Shown: piece by piece, positions 21,524-29,409 of the stretch
Numbering within the stretch: the first letter of the stretch is position 1
Layout: each line of letters begins with the position of its first letter
Source of the DNA: a virus
DNA length: 34,029 nucleotides
Virus record (IMG/VR): IMGVR_UViG_3300046004_001054
Span: 1 to 34,029 of that record
Reading direction: 5' to 3' (one strand)
Program-made: the position numbers and the translations under genes
The notes under the pieces: model-generated
Databases searched by the model: none
What the model was told of the DNA's origin: nothing
The model's input: the letters and a program-made list of their open reading frames with translations, nothing else

Positions 21524-21914
21524 CCAAAGAGACGGATTTACTTTCTATAAATCGTATTACGATGTATTCAAAGAACTAAGCGACAAAGATAAGATTCAAT
21601 TTATTGAAGCGTTATTAGATAAACAATTTATTGGAAAAGAACCGACTGAGCTAAAAGGAATGGCTAATTTTGCTTATCTATCTCAAAAACACTCAATTGA
21701 TAAACAAGTAAAAGGGTGGGAAGATAAAAAAGGAATGAAATTAACACCCTTGCCAAGGGTAGCTGAAAGGGTAGAAATAAGCCCTTGCCAACAAGAGGAA
21801 GAGAAAGAACAAGAACAAGGGGAAGTACAAGAACAATATAAAGAGAAAGGGGAAGGAAAAAAAAGGACGCTAAAGCTACCGAACTTGATTTTTCTATGTT
21901 TGATAATTCTTTAA
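21516..21914 (+). CDS. DUF6291-type replication protein, zero-frame product
   Basis: A 132-aa protein from the ATG at 21516. Residues 1-70 (RDGFTFYKSYYDVFKELSD and following KDKIQFIEALLDKQF) match the small N-terminal domain that heads phage replication or primosome proteins in Bacteroidetes, which I know as DUF6291. A Glu/Gln/Lys-rich low-complexity linker follows. The zero frame then ends with an unrelated hydrophobic tail (LPNLIFLCLIIL), unlike a real domain. The run A_AAA_AAA at 21857 lies where a -1 shift would instead lead into the next frame, so the tail may be a stop-product. Confidence 0.68.
   Translation: MSSQRDGFTFYKSYYDVFKELSDKDKIQFIEALLDKQFIGKEPTELKGMANFAYLSQKHSIDKQVKGWEDKKGMKLTPLPRVAERVEISPCQQEEEKEQEQGEVQEQYKEKGEGKKRTLKLPNLIFLCLIIL
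21857..21864 (+). other. A_AAA_AAA slippery site, possible -1 frameshift
   Basis: Eight As follow a purine-rich GGGGAAGG, giving the in-frame heptamer A_AAA_AAA. Slipping back one base leads into KKKDAKATELDFSMFDN, which reads straight into the ORF at 21896-22231. The joined product would be 238 aa, ending at 22231. The purine block lies just upstream, as in dnaX-type sites. A sequencing or mutation indel in the A run is the alternative. Confidence 0.5.
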
Positions 21915-22231
21915 TCGAAATACTTTGGAAAGATTGGAAAGAATACAAGCAAAGTCAACACAATGAAAAATTCAAGAACTCAAAAACTGAACAAGTAGCA
22001 ATTAATAAACTTGCCGAACTTTCAAACAACCGAAGCGACACCGCAAAAAAAATAATTGAACAATCAATTTCTTTTCTTTGGAAAGGACTTTTTGAACTTA
22101 AAACACAACAAAATGCAACAACTAGCAATTTCACAAAACCTACAATTACAGACCGTACTAACGCAACTATCGAAAGACTCAATCGAGAGCGTGAAGAACT
22201 CATTAATAATCCGTGGAATTTCAATAAATGA
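21896..22231 (+). CDS. C-terminal half of the replication protein (second frame)
   Basis: A 111-aa frame whose ATG at 21896 lies inside the zero-frame end of the previous gene. It is helical and basic, with a Trp-rich opening (LIEILWKDWKEYKQ) and a C-terminal INNPWNFNK. In related proteins this kind of domain sits at the end of a DUF6291-type chain after an acidic linker, so it is more naturally the second half of a 238-aa protein made by -1 shift at 21857. Independent start at 21896 is also possible, giving two products. Confidence 0.65.
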   Translation: MFDNSLIEILWKDWKEYKQSQHNEKFKNSKTEQVAINKLAELSNNRSDTAKKIIEQSISFLWKGLFELKTQQNATTSNFTKPTITDRTNATIERLNREREELINNPWNFNK

Positions 22232-22889
22232 AAATGCAATTTCAAAATTATTCGTTGAATCTGAATTAGTGCAAGCTCAAAAAGAATGGTTTTGTAGTCA
22301 ATATTTTTTTTTCGTTACAAAATCAGTTTTCGGAATAGCTCCAGAAAGCATTGATATTTTGACAATGGAAGATATTTTTATGTGCATTACAGAACGTTTC
22401 CCACAATTAACAGTCAATGACTTGCAATTAGCTTTTAGAACGCACACACAAGAAGAAAAGGTTTACACCTTAACGCGCGATATTTTCTTAAAACCAATCG
22501 TTGAATTTGTACGTAAAAAAAACATAGTTCAAGCCGAAATCGAAAAAGTACAACGCAAAGAAGCCGAAGAGCAAGAACGGATTAGAAAGGATCAAGAATT
22601 TAAACAAACGGCAAAAAATATTTATCTCGAATCAATCAAGCAAGGTAAATGGTTAGGAACGGAACACCACGCAAACGCAATTGGTCGTAACTTTAGCGGA
22701 GTACTCACAAAAGAAGAAACAGACGTAATAAACGCACAAGCCAAACAAGAACACAACGACCGACTTAAAAAAGCTGAATTAAGCGGAAACGCAACAGAAT
22801 TGATAAACGTTCCAAGTTGGCAAAGAATCTATGCAAGAATTTATGTTGAGCGAATGGTAGCAAGAAAATACAAGTTTGTTGAAATTTAG
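22113..22889 (+). CDS. Replication-associated protein candidate
   Basis: A 258-aa protein when read from the ATG at 22113 (MQQLAISQN). It overlaps the previous frame by 119 bases in another reading frame; an ATG at 22056 would lengthen it further into that gene. It is helical, with LTMEDIFMCITERFPQLTVNDLQLAF at about residues 85-110, a coiled coil of Glu/Lys/Arg near 155-180 and a basic end. The set recalls small phage proteins encoded beside replication initiators. A DNA-binding or loader role is possible but not demonstrated. A weak -7 box lies after its stop. Confidence 0.6.
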   Translation: MQQLAISQNLQLQTVLTQLSKDSIESVKNSLIIRGISINENAISKLFVESELVQAQKEWFCSQYFFFVTKSVFGIAPESIDILTMEDIFMCITERFPQLTVNDLQLAFRTHTQEEKVYTLTRDIFLKPIVEFVRKKNIVQAEIEKVQRKEAEEQERIRKDQEFKQTAKNIYLESIKQGKWLGTEHHANAIGRNFSGVLTKEETDVINAQAKQEHNDRLKKAELSGNATELINVPSWQRIYARIYVERMVARKYKFVEI

Positions 22890-22897
22890 TAACTTTG
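22890..22897 (+). promoter_or_regulatory. -7-like box before the lipoprotein gene
   Basis: TAACTTTG matches TAnnTTTG and lies 57 bases before the lipoprotein ATG at 22955. There is no TTTG at the proper -33 distance, so basal activity is uncertain. Confidence 0.4.
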
Positions 22898-22954
22898 TAA
22901 GTGGGAATCCTTCGAGCAGTTCCAAGAGGAAATACAGAAATTAATACCGATAGA

Positions 22955-23179
22955 ATGAAATACATACTAATTTTAACACTACTTTTATTCAGTTGCCAAA
23001 AGGAAAAAACTGAATGTTTTTGTAAGAAACAATACTATCGTTACAAGCATTTAGGTAACGGACAATATGGACACACATTTGACGGCTACTCACCTTACTA
23101 TCGGACTGAATGCAACAAAGGTGGTAAATGGTACGATATGGATAGTAGTGTGAGATTTTTTTTAATTTGTGATATATGA
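22955..23179 (+). CDS. Small phage lipoprotein
   Basis: A 74-aa protein read from the ATG at 22955: MKYILILTLLLFSCQKE is a typical bacterial lipoprotein signal with the lipobox LFSC, Cys14 being the likely lipidated residue. The mature part is rich in Tyr, Gly and Cys, including a CFCKKQ motif, and may be stabilised by disulfides. Phage lipoproteins of this size often block superinfection by covering a receptor or act at the outer membrane; either would fit. It sits between replication-type genes and the terminase. Confidence 0.68.
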   Translation: MKYILILTLLLFSCQKEKTECFCKKQYYRYKHLGNGQYGHTFDGYSPYYRTECNKGGKWYDMDSSVRFFLICDI

Positions 23180-23198
23180 TTAATCAATACTTTTTTCA

Positions 23199-23495
23199 AT
23201 GGCTGGTAAAGGTGGTAAAATAGAAGGCTCTGGGCGTAAATCAAAAGCGGATGAAGAAAAGGTAAACACTATCTTTATTAACGCTTTAAAGACGCTATAC
23301 AAAGTTGAAACAGACGATGAAGCAAAAGAGAAATTAGTACACACTTTGTTAGATTCTCAACGTGGTCAAATATTTGTTGCAGAACATTTATTTGGTAAAC
23401 CAAAAGACTATTTGGATTTAACCACACAAGGAGAAAAGATAAATACTATCATTAACTTAGGTTCTGGAATAAAGCCAAATGAAGCTACTGAGTAA
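23199..23495 (+). CDS. terS: Small terminase subunit candidate
   Basis: A 98-aa protein overlapping the large terminase by 17 bases, the usual place of the DNA-recognising small subunit. It begins with a Gly/Lys-rich tail (MAGKGGKIEGSGRKSKAD) that can bind DNA, followed by a helical part with ALKTLYKVETDDEAKE and RGQIFVAEHLFGKP, which I recognise from small terminases of Bacteroidetes phages. It should form a ring that binds the packaging site and recruits the large subunit. No cos or pac site is evident by eye. Confidence 0.72.
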   Translation: MAGKGGKIEGSGRKSKADEEKVNTIFINALKTLYKVETDDEAKEKLVHTLLDSQRGQIFVAEHLFGKPKDYLDLTTQGEKINTIINLGSGIKPNEATE

Positions 23496-24783
23496 GCAAG
23501 AAAATGCAATATATTATCTTAAAGACAATGAAACAACCGAGGTGCTTTATGGAGGTGCAGCAGGTGGTGGTAAGTCCGCTTTAGGTTGTTTGTGGTTAAT
23601 TGAAATGTGCCAAACTTACGAGGGTTCACGTTGGTTGATGGGTAGGTCAAAACTGAAAACTTTAAAAGAAACAACGTTAAACACTTTCTTTGAACTTACT
23701 TCGATTTTAGGTATTTCAGACCAATTCAAATACAATGCACAATCTAATATTATCTATTGGGAAAACGGAAGCGAGATAATTCTCAAAGATTTATTCCTTT
23801 ATCCAAGTGATCCGAATTTTGATAGTTTAGGTTCGCTTGAGATTTGCGGTGCTTTCATTGATGAATGTAATCAAGTTGTATTTAAAGCGTGGCAAGTTGT
23901 CAAATCGAGATGCCGTTACAAACTGAATGAATTTAATATCAAAGGTAAGGTTTTAGGCACTTGTAACCCTGCCAAAAATTGGGTTTACAAAATGTTTTAT
24001 ACCGCTAAAAAAGACGGAACGATTAAAGAATATAGAAAGTTTATACAAGCGTTACCAAAAGACAACCCACACCTACCTGAAAGCTATTTACAATCGTTAT
24101 TGCAGTTGGATAAAAACAGCCGTGAACGTTTGTATTTTGGGAATTGGGAGTACGACGATGACCCAAGCGCATTGATTAGTCAAGATGCAATGGTTAACTA
24201 TTTCAATGCAGAACACTTAGAACGTGGCAAAGATAGATTTATGACTATTGATGTCGCAAGAATGGGGAAAGATAAAACGGTCTTTCGTGTTTGGTACGGT
24301 TGGCTTTGTGTTGCGTCCTATCGAATAAATAAAAGCGGTTTGGATACTGTAGTGTCAAAAGCTAAAGAGTTGATGAAAGCACATAATATACCGATTTCAA
24401 ACGTTGTGGCGGATGAAGATGGAGTAGGTGGTGGAGTTGTTGACTTCTTAAAATGTAAAGGATTTGTAAACAATGCGCAACCATTCAAAGGAGAAAATTA
24501 CACCAATTTGAAAAGTCAATGTTCGATATTAATGGCTCAAAAAATACAACTTAATGAGGTTGCGGAAATTTGCACTGATAATGGATTGAAAGATATTATT
24601 TGTGAGGAAATGGAACAAATCAAAATGAAAGACATTGACAAGGACGGCAAACTCGCAATCATTCCAAAAGACGAAATCAAAGAACAAATCGGACGTTCAC
24701 CAGATGAATGGGATTCTATTATGATGCGAATGTATTTTCACCTTAAACCAAAATCAACAGCCCCAAGAGCGACTTATGTATAA
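23479..24783 (+). CDS. terL: Large terminase subunit
   Basis: A 434-aa packaging motor. The ATPase half has Walker A GGAAGGGKS (25-33), Walker B around FIDE (Asp128, Glu129) and a coupling motif GTCNP (160-164). The nuclease half has Asp258 (TIDVARMGKD), an acidic cluster ADED (311-314) and the SPDEWD pair (Asp409, Asp412), giving the three metal-binding positions of RNase H-like terminase nucleases. It pumps DNA through the portal with ATP and cuts concatemers. The gene overlaps its upstream small subunit and overlaps the next gene by 8 bases. Confidence 0.94.
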   Translation: MKLLSKQENAIYYLKDNETTEVLYGGAAGGGKSALGCLWLIEMCQTYEGSRWLMGRSKLKTLKETTLNTFFELTSILGISDQFKYNAQSNIIYWENGSEIILKDLFLYPSDPNFDSLGSLEICGAFIDECNQVVFKAWQVVKSRCRYKLNEFNIKGKVLGTCNPAKNWVYKMFYTAKKDGTIKEYRKFIQALPKDNPHLPESYLQSLLQLDKNSRERLYFGNWEYDDDPSALISQDAMVNYFNAEHLERGKDRFMTIDVARMGKDKTVFRVWYGWLCVASYRINKSGLDTVVSKAKELMKAHNIPISNVVADEDGVGGGVVDFLKCKGFVNNAQPFKGENYTNLKSQCSILMAQKIQLNEVAEICTDNGLKDIICEEMEQIKMKDIDKDGKLAIIPKDEIKEQIGRSPDEWDSIMMRMYFHLKPKSTAPRATYV

Positions 24784-25441
24784 ATTCAACACTCCAATAG
24801 GTAGCTTTGAGTTGCCGTCCGATTATAGCGAAATCACGATTAAGCAACTGAAATTCATTCAAGATAATATTAATAATGAAGCGTTGGTATTATCGGAGTT
24901 GACGGGTTTAGAAGTTGTACAATTGTCAATGCTTGACTTGTCAGAAATTGGCAACTACTTTGATTTATTCAAACAGCCACTAAACAAAATTGAACCTATT
25001 GATTTTATCGGAGATGTTGATTTGTCGTTCGATTTTCGTGAGCGTTCTTTTGGTGATAAAGTTAAAGCTAGTCAATTTTTAAGTGAGGGAAATGTTTATG
25101 AAATGCTTTCAGTTTATAGTGGAATTTCAGACTTTGATTCGTATTCAATTACTGAAGTTTACGGTGCGATAAATTACGTAATTTCTAAACTCCGAGAAAT
25201 GGATGAGGATAGAAATAAGATGCTACATTTTGAACCAACAGCAGAGGAAATAATGGCTGGAATAAATAACTTTGATAAGTTAGGAGAGTTCAACACAATT
25301 GATACGATAGCACAAAAATACAAGTACACACACAAGGAAGTTGAGGAGTTGGAATACAACCTTGTTATTCTTATTTTGTATCGTTCTAAAATTTCCGCTA
25401 ACTTTGAAAAAAAACTATTCGATGTCAGAAACAAATCGTGA
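24776..25441 (+). CDS. Tail-assembly-chaperone-like protein
   Basis: A 221-aa soluble helical protein directly after the terminase. Its opening FELPSDYSEITIKQLKFIQ, an LSELTGL segment and the regular Leu/Ile spacing resemble proteins that occupy the tail assembly chaperone place in Bacteroidetes phages; the likeness is from memory. A run of eight As (25407-25414) close to its end includes A_AAA_AAA in frame, and the next gene starts 8 bases on in another frame. The chaperone role would keep the tape measure soluble before the tail tube grows. Confidence 0.55.
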   Translation: MYKFNTPIGSFELPSDYSEITIKQLKFIQDNINNEALVLSELTGLEVVQLSMLDLSEIGNYFDLFKQPLNKIEPIDFIGDVDLSFDFRERSFGDKVKASQFLSEGNVYEMLSVYSGISDFDSYSITEVYGAINYVISKLREMDEDRNKMLHFEPTAEEIMAGINNFDKLGEFNTIDTIAQKYKYTHKEVEELEYNLVILILYRSKISANFEKKLFDVRNKS

Positions 25442-25886
25442 AATATTTGAGCAATTCGCAAAACAAATCGTTCCTGAGTTACAAGCCGTTTCAAAAGGTT
25501 TCGCACCCTCGATTAGTTATGAGGTAACGGATAATAGTTTAATCATTACAGCTTCACCTTACATACGTGTTTTGATTGATGGACGTGGACCAACTAGAAG
25601 TAATGCGAAGCGTGGTAATCCTACATTACAAGAACTGATTTTAGCGTGGATTAATCGACATTCAATAACACCGAGAGCGAATAAGGACGGCAAAGTTCCA
25701 ACGCAAGAGCAGTTAAGTTGGATGATTAGTAAATCTATTCACAAGTACGGAACGAAACTATATCAACAAGGCGGTGGTAATAACATATTTGACACAATTA
25801 TAACAGTAGATAGAATTGAGAATTTAGTAAATTTGATGGCTAATAAGTTCTATACTGAAATTCAAGCAATAAATATCTATGATTGA
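25422..25886 (+). CDS. Small tail protein candidate
   Basis: A 154-aa protein from the ATG at 25422 (MSETNREIFEQFAK), overlapping the chaperone-like gene by 20 bases; an upstream ATG at 25341 would lie within that gene and give an unlikely hydrophobic start. Residues 30-60 are beta-rich (ISYEVTDNSLIITASPYI) and the remainder helical, with a Gly-rich QQGGGNN loop. It overlaps the next gene by 8 bases. A tail completion or tube-connecting role is suggested by place. Expression may also come from frameshifting of the upstream gene. Confidence 0.58.
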   Translation: MSETNREIFEQFAKQIVPELQAVSKGFAPSISYEVTDNSLIITASPYIRVLIDGRGPTRSNAKRGNPTLQELILAWINRHSITPRANKDGKVPTQEQLSWMISKSIHKYGTKLYQQGGGNNIFDTIITVDRIENLVNLMANKFYTEIQAINIYD

Positions 25887-27507
25887 AGTAATTAAAACCC
25901 CTGAAATATCGCTAAATGAGTGTGCTTTATGCGACTCAATCCTTGTTACATACACCTTAGTTGGTGAAGAGCCTGTTACGGTGGAGGTTGAGGGATACTC
26001 ATTAATTGGTGGTAGATATAGGTATAATGCCGTAACAATAGATGGTGAAATTTTTACAATTAGATACAGTACAATATGGGTTTTATTAGGTCAAGGTTCT
26101 AGTGGTTTACAAGCTAGTTTAGATAGCGATAGTGATTGCCCTTTCGGTACTTACACAATCGAGGAAGGTAGCATCTTTGAAGCGTTTGAGGTTGAACCAG
26201 TTGAATGTTACACTTCTAAATGGTCAGCAGTTCACCACCCTATCAAATGGGAGTTACAAAGAAAAGACGCTGAGGTAATTACCACAAGTTTAGCAACGGG
26301 AGGATTTACGGGAAAATTCAGATTAGAACTTTCAGCAACACCACCAACGGGAGTAGTAGTAGGATTGGAAATTGACTTTTACGATTCATTAGCAGTTAAA
26401 AGGAGTGGGACAATTTTAGATGTTACGGGTAACTTTTTGATAGTTAGCAATAATTACGTTTTAGGAGTAGTAGTTGGATTTGTAATATTTCCAAACCTTT
26501 ATAATAATTACTATATTGAAACGGATGTTGAAAATATAGGTACTATTCGCACAATTCCAAATCAACAAGGTAAAGCGACAATTGATGTTTCAGCGTGGTT
26601 AAGAACACAAACAGCATTTGAGAATACATACAATTACACAAGTTTAACAGCGGTCGATTTAGGACAAAGCGGTGGTTATAGTTTGCGATTTAGAGAGAAT
26701 TACAACTTTCAAATCGGGACTTTTGGAAGCTATACAGATAAATATTATTGGAGTAATTCAGCTAAACAAATTCGAGATGCTTACGGTAGCAATATGATTG
26801 AATATGTTACCAACTTGAATACGCCCGTTAAGTTTCTAAGTGTGTTTAATCGACCTACTAATTTTATAGGATTTCCATTCTCTTTAAGTTGGATAAATGG
26901 AGGCGATTATACTAAACTGATTCGCAGAAATGAAAACAGCGGTACTTATACAGCGTTAGGTTCAATCACAAGCGGAAGCGGTGCAGTCAATCGTTTAAAA
27001 GTTTCAGATGCTTGTGAAAGCGTTTTAATTGAGTATGGTATTCCTGACTTTTTAGGAGTATTCTTAAAGCAAGGCGATTTAACAGAAACAAAGCAAATCA
27101 AAATCAATCAAACGTGCTTAGAACGTCCTTTAGCAGTAAGCTGGTTAAATACTTTGGGAGGTCGTGAACATTGGGTTTTCAGTTACAATCAAATACATAC
27201 CTTAGACACTCAAAGCGGTGCAACGTATCAACCAAATATTGACAATTTAGAAACGGCAACTTCAAACATTTTCGACTTGCAAAAATTTGCACAACCTAAA
27301 ATTTCAGTAGGTGCAAATGTTGACATAGAAGACATTGAAGGATTGAAAAGTATTTTATATTCGATTTGTATTGAAATTGAAACGGCTCAAGGTTGGATTG
27401 GTGTACGTGTTGAAACGGGTTCTTTTAAAATACTTGAAACTAAAGACACAAAGGCAACTATTGAAATGACATTTACACTACCTGATATTAACATTCAGTC
27501 ACGATGA
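25879..27507 (+). CDS. Tail structural protein candidate
   Basis: A 542-aa beta-rich protein with many Gly, Thr and aromatic residues and two short cysteine-containing stretches near the N-terminus (NECALCDS). The last 60 residues are mixed, ending in TIEMTFTLPD. It is coupled to the next gene by a 4-base overlap. The composition fits a tail tip, baseplate or tube-decorating protein. It lies before the tape measure gene, so together with the 633-aa product it may form the tail tip complex. No catalytic motif is visible. Confidence 0.6.
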   Translation: MIEVIKTPEISLNECALCDSILVTYTLVGEEPVTVEVEGYSLIGGRYRYNAVTIDGEIFTIRYSTIWVLLGQGSSGLQASLDSDSDCPFGTYTIEEGSIFEAFEVEPVECYTSKWSAVHHPIKWELQRKDAEVITTSLATGGFTGKFRLELSATPPTGVVVGLEIDFYDSLAVKRSGTILDVTGNFLIVSNNYVLGVVVGFVIFPNLYNNYYIETDVENIGTIRTIPNQQGKATIDVSAWLRTQTAFENTYNYTSLTAVDLGQSGGYSLRFRENYNFQIGTFGSYTDKYYWSNSAKQIRDAYGSNMIEYVTNLNTPVKFLSVFNRPTNFIGFPFSLSWINGGDYTKLIRRNENSGTYTALGSITSGSGAVNRLKVSDACESVLIEYGIPDFLGVFLKQGDLTETKQIKINQTCLERPLAVSWLNTLGGREHWVFSYNQIHTLDTQSGATYQPNIDNLETATSNIFDLQKFAQPKISVGANVDIEDIEGLKSILYSICIEIETAQGWIGVRVETGSFKILETKDTKATIEMTFTLPDINIQSR

Positions 27508-29405
27508 ACGAGCTTTACATAAATGGTTCACTTTGCGACCTTTCGGACTTTTCAATTATTGGAGTTACCAAACAAGCAAATGATATTGGAGAGTTGCAGA
27601 ATAGACAAGGTGACTTTACAAATACTTTTAAGTTACCATTAACGCAAAGAAATTTATTGCTAACTGGTATTCCTAACGATGTTCAATCTAATTCAAGTAT
27701 TCCTTATCAAATCTTAAACATTACATACATTCAGAACGGTGTAACAATCGTTACAAATGGACGAGGAGTAATTGAAGATGTTAACGAATTTATAGAACTG
27801 TCTGTAACAGCTGGTAATATTTCGCTTTCAGATGCAATTGGAGACATTACCGTTGGTGACTTATTCGATTCAACTTTTACGTGGAATTTAACAAATGTAA
27901 TTGACACCACAGATTATTGGATTTACCCTTTAATTGATTGGAGAACAGATATTGACACGTATTTTGATGCAGCAGAAACGGACGTTCGTTTTATGCTGCC
28001 ATGTTTGAAGATGCCTGAATTTTTCCAACGATTAGAAACGTACACTGGTTTTCAATTTGATGGAACGTTTATCAATTCAAGTGATTTTAACCAAATGGTA
28101 ATTTCACCTACTGACTTTGTAAGAACAGCAACTTTGGAGGTGAATTCGGGTAGTTACTTATTAACGGGTGGTGCAATTCCTGATACTACATTTTTTGACA
28201 TTCCAGCAGATACACCACCGCCCGTTAACGTTGGTTTATTATTGAATATCAAAACGAATACTTTTAGCAATTCGGAATTTTCACAAGGTACAACTCCGAA
28301 ATTCACACCAGCGACAAATCAAGTAGGTATATTAAAATTTTCAGCATTACTAAATACATTTAGATTTTGTGATGGTAACGATTCAGATGTTGAATTATAC
28401 GCCACAACCTACATAGTAAATCACACCGATTCAATTGTTTTAAGCTATCAACAAACAAGTGTATTCACTACCCAAATGAATGTTGGTATATTTCCAAATT
28501 TTAGCGTGGATTTTGAAACTGATGAAATGACTTTTGTAGCTGGAAAAGAATATCGAGTTTATACTACTTTGGAGGTTACTAATATCAACTTAGATTCAAC
28601 TTTAAGAGCAACGTGGCAAAATTCTAAATTCGAGTTTCAACAAACTAAATCAATTATTTTTGGTTCTGAAATATCGTTTAAAGACCTATTTAGAATGAAA
28701 GCAAAGGACGTTTTTAAGGACGTTTTAAACCTTAGATGTCTTATGCTTCAAACTGATAATTATAGTAACATTACAAGGCTCGATTACTTCAATGATATTC
28801 AAAATAAAACTCCAATTGATTGGACTTCAAAGTTAGATATTTCAGCTAAAAATATTTCGTTTACTTTTGGTAAATACGCACGTAGGAATTGGTTAAGATT
28901 CAAGAACAACACAAACGTTCAAGACCAAATTGGAGATGCTTATTTTGATGTAAGCAACGACAATTTAGAAGCTGACAAGGATATAATAAAACTTTCGCAC
29001 CCAGCGACAGAACAGCGTTCTAAATTTGAGGGCGTGAATATTCCAAAAATCAAAGCAATTGATTCAGATTTACAATGGAACAAACCCGATTACAGAATTT
29101 TAAACGTAGCGTTGCAACCGATTGAGGTTGACTATACAGACGGCACAACCACAACAACTGTAACAGAATGTCCCGTTGCTAATTTCATTGGTGGCGATTT
29201 GATACTTCAAAACTATTACGATTCGATTCAAGCGATATTAGATAAATCTAAGGTTGTAAATTTACCTTTTCGATTAAATGCGATTGATATTGAAAACATA
29301 GACTACTTAACACCGATTTATGTAGAATGTTTTGGTACATTTTACTTGAATAAAATAAACGCTTTCAAAGGCGATGTAACTTTTTGCGAACTTGTAAGAT
29401 TATAA
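27504..29405 (+). CDS. Large tail-tip or baseplate-like protein
   Basis: A 633-aa protein with a small N-terminal domain (residues 1-100, including QNRQGDFTNTFKLPLTQRN), then strand-rich regions, an aromatic loop around WTSKLDISAKNISFTFGKYARRNW (residues about 450-470) and a C-terminal domain ending in CELVRL. It looks like the family that precedes the tape measure in several Bacteroidetes siphophages and may build the distal tail. The role is inferred from order and size. No signal or membrane segment is present. Confidence 0.58.
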   Translation: MNELYINGSLCDLSDFSIIGVTKQANDIGELQNRQGDFTNTFKLPLTQRNLLLTGIPNDVQSNSSIPYQILNITYIQNGVTIVTNGRGVIEDVNEFIELSVTAGNISLSDAIGDITVGDLFDSTFTWNLTNVIDTTDYWIYPLIDWRTDIDTYFDAAETDVRFMLPCLKMPEFFQRLETYTGFQFDGTFINSSDFNQMVISPTDFVRTATLEVNSGSYLLTGGAIPDTTFFDIPADTPPPVNVGLLLNIKTNTFSNSEFSQGTTPKFTPATNQVGILKFSALLNTFRFCDGNDSDVELYATTYIVNHTDSIVLSYQQTSVFTTQMNVGIFPNFSVDFETDEMTFVAGKEYRVYTTLEVTNINLDSTLRATWQNSKFEFQQTKSIIFGSEISFKDLFRMKAKDVFKDVLNLRCLMLQTDNYSNITRLDYFNDIQNKTPIDWTSKLDISAKNISFTFGKYARRNWLRFKNNTNVQDQIGDAYFDVSNDNLEADKDIIKLSHPATEQRSKFEGVNIPKIKAIDSDLQWNKPDYRILNVALQPIEVDYTDGTTTTTVTECPVANFIGGDLILQNYYDSIQAILDKSKVVNLPFRLNAIDIENIDYLTPIYVECFGTFYLNKINAFKGDVTFCELVRL

Positions 29406-29409
29406 AGAA

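Noticed and set aside
23157-23225. A 15-codon frame before the small terminase
   Set aside because: It overlaps the terminase start for most of its length and has no start-stop coupling or recognisable content.
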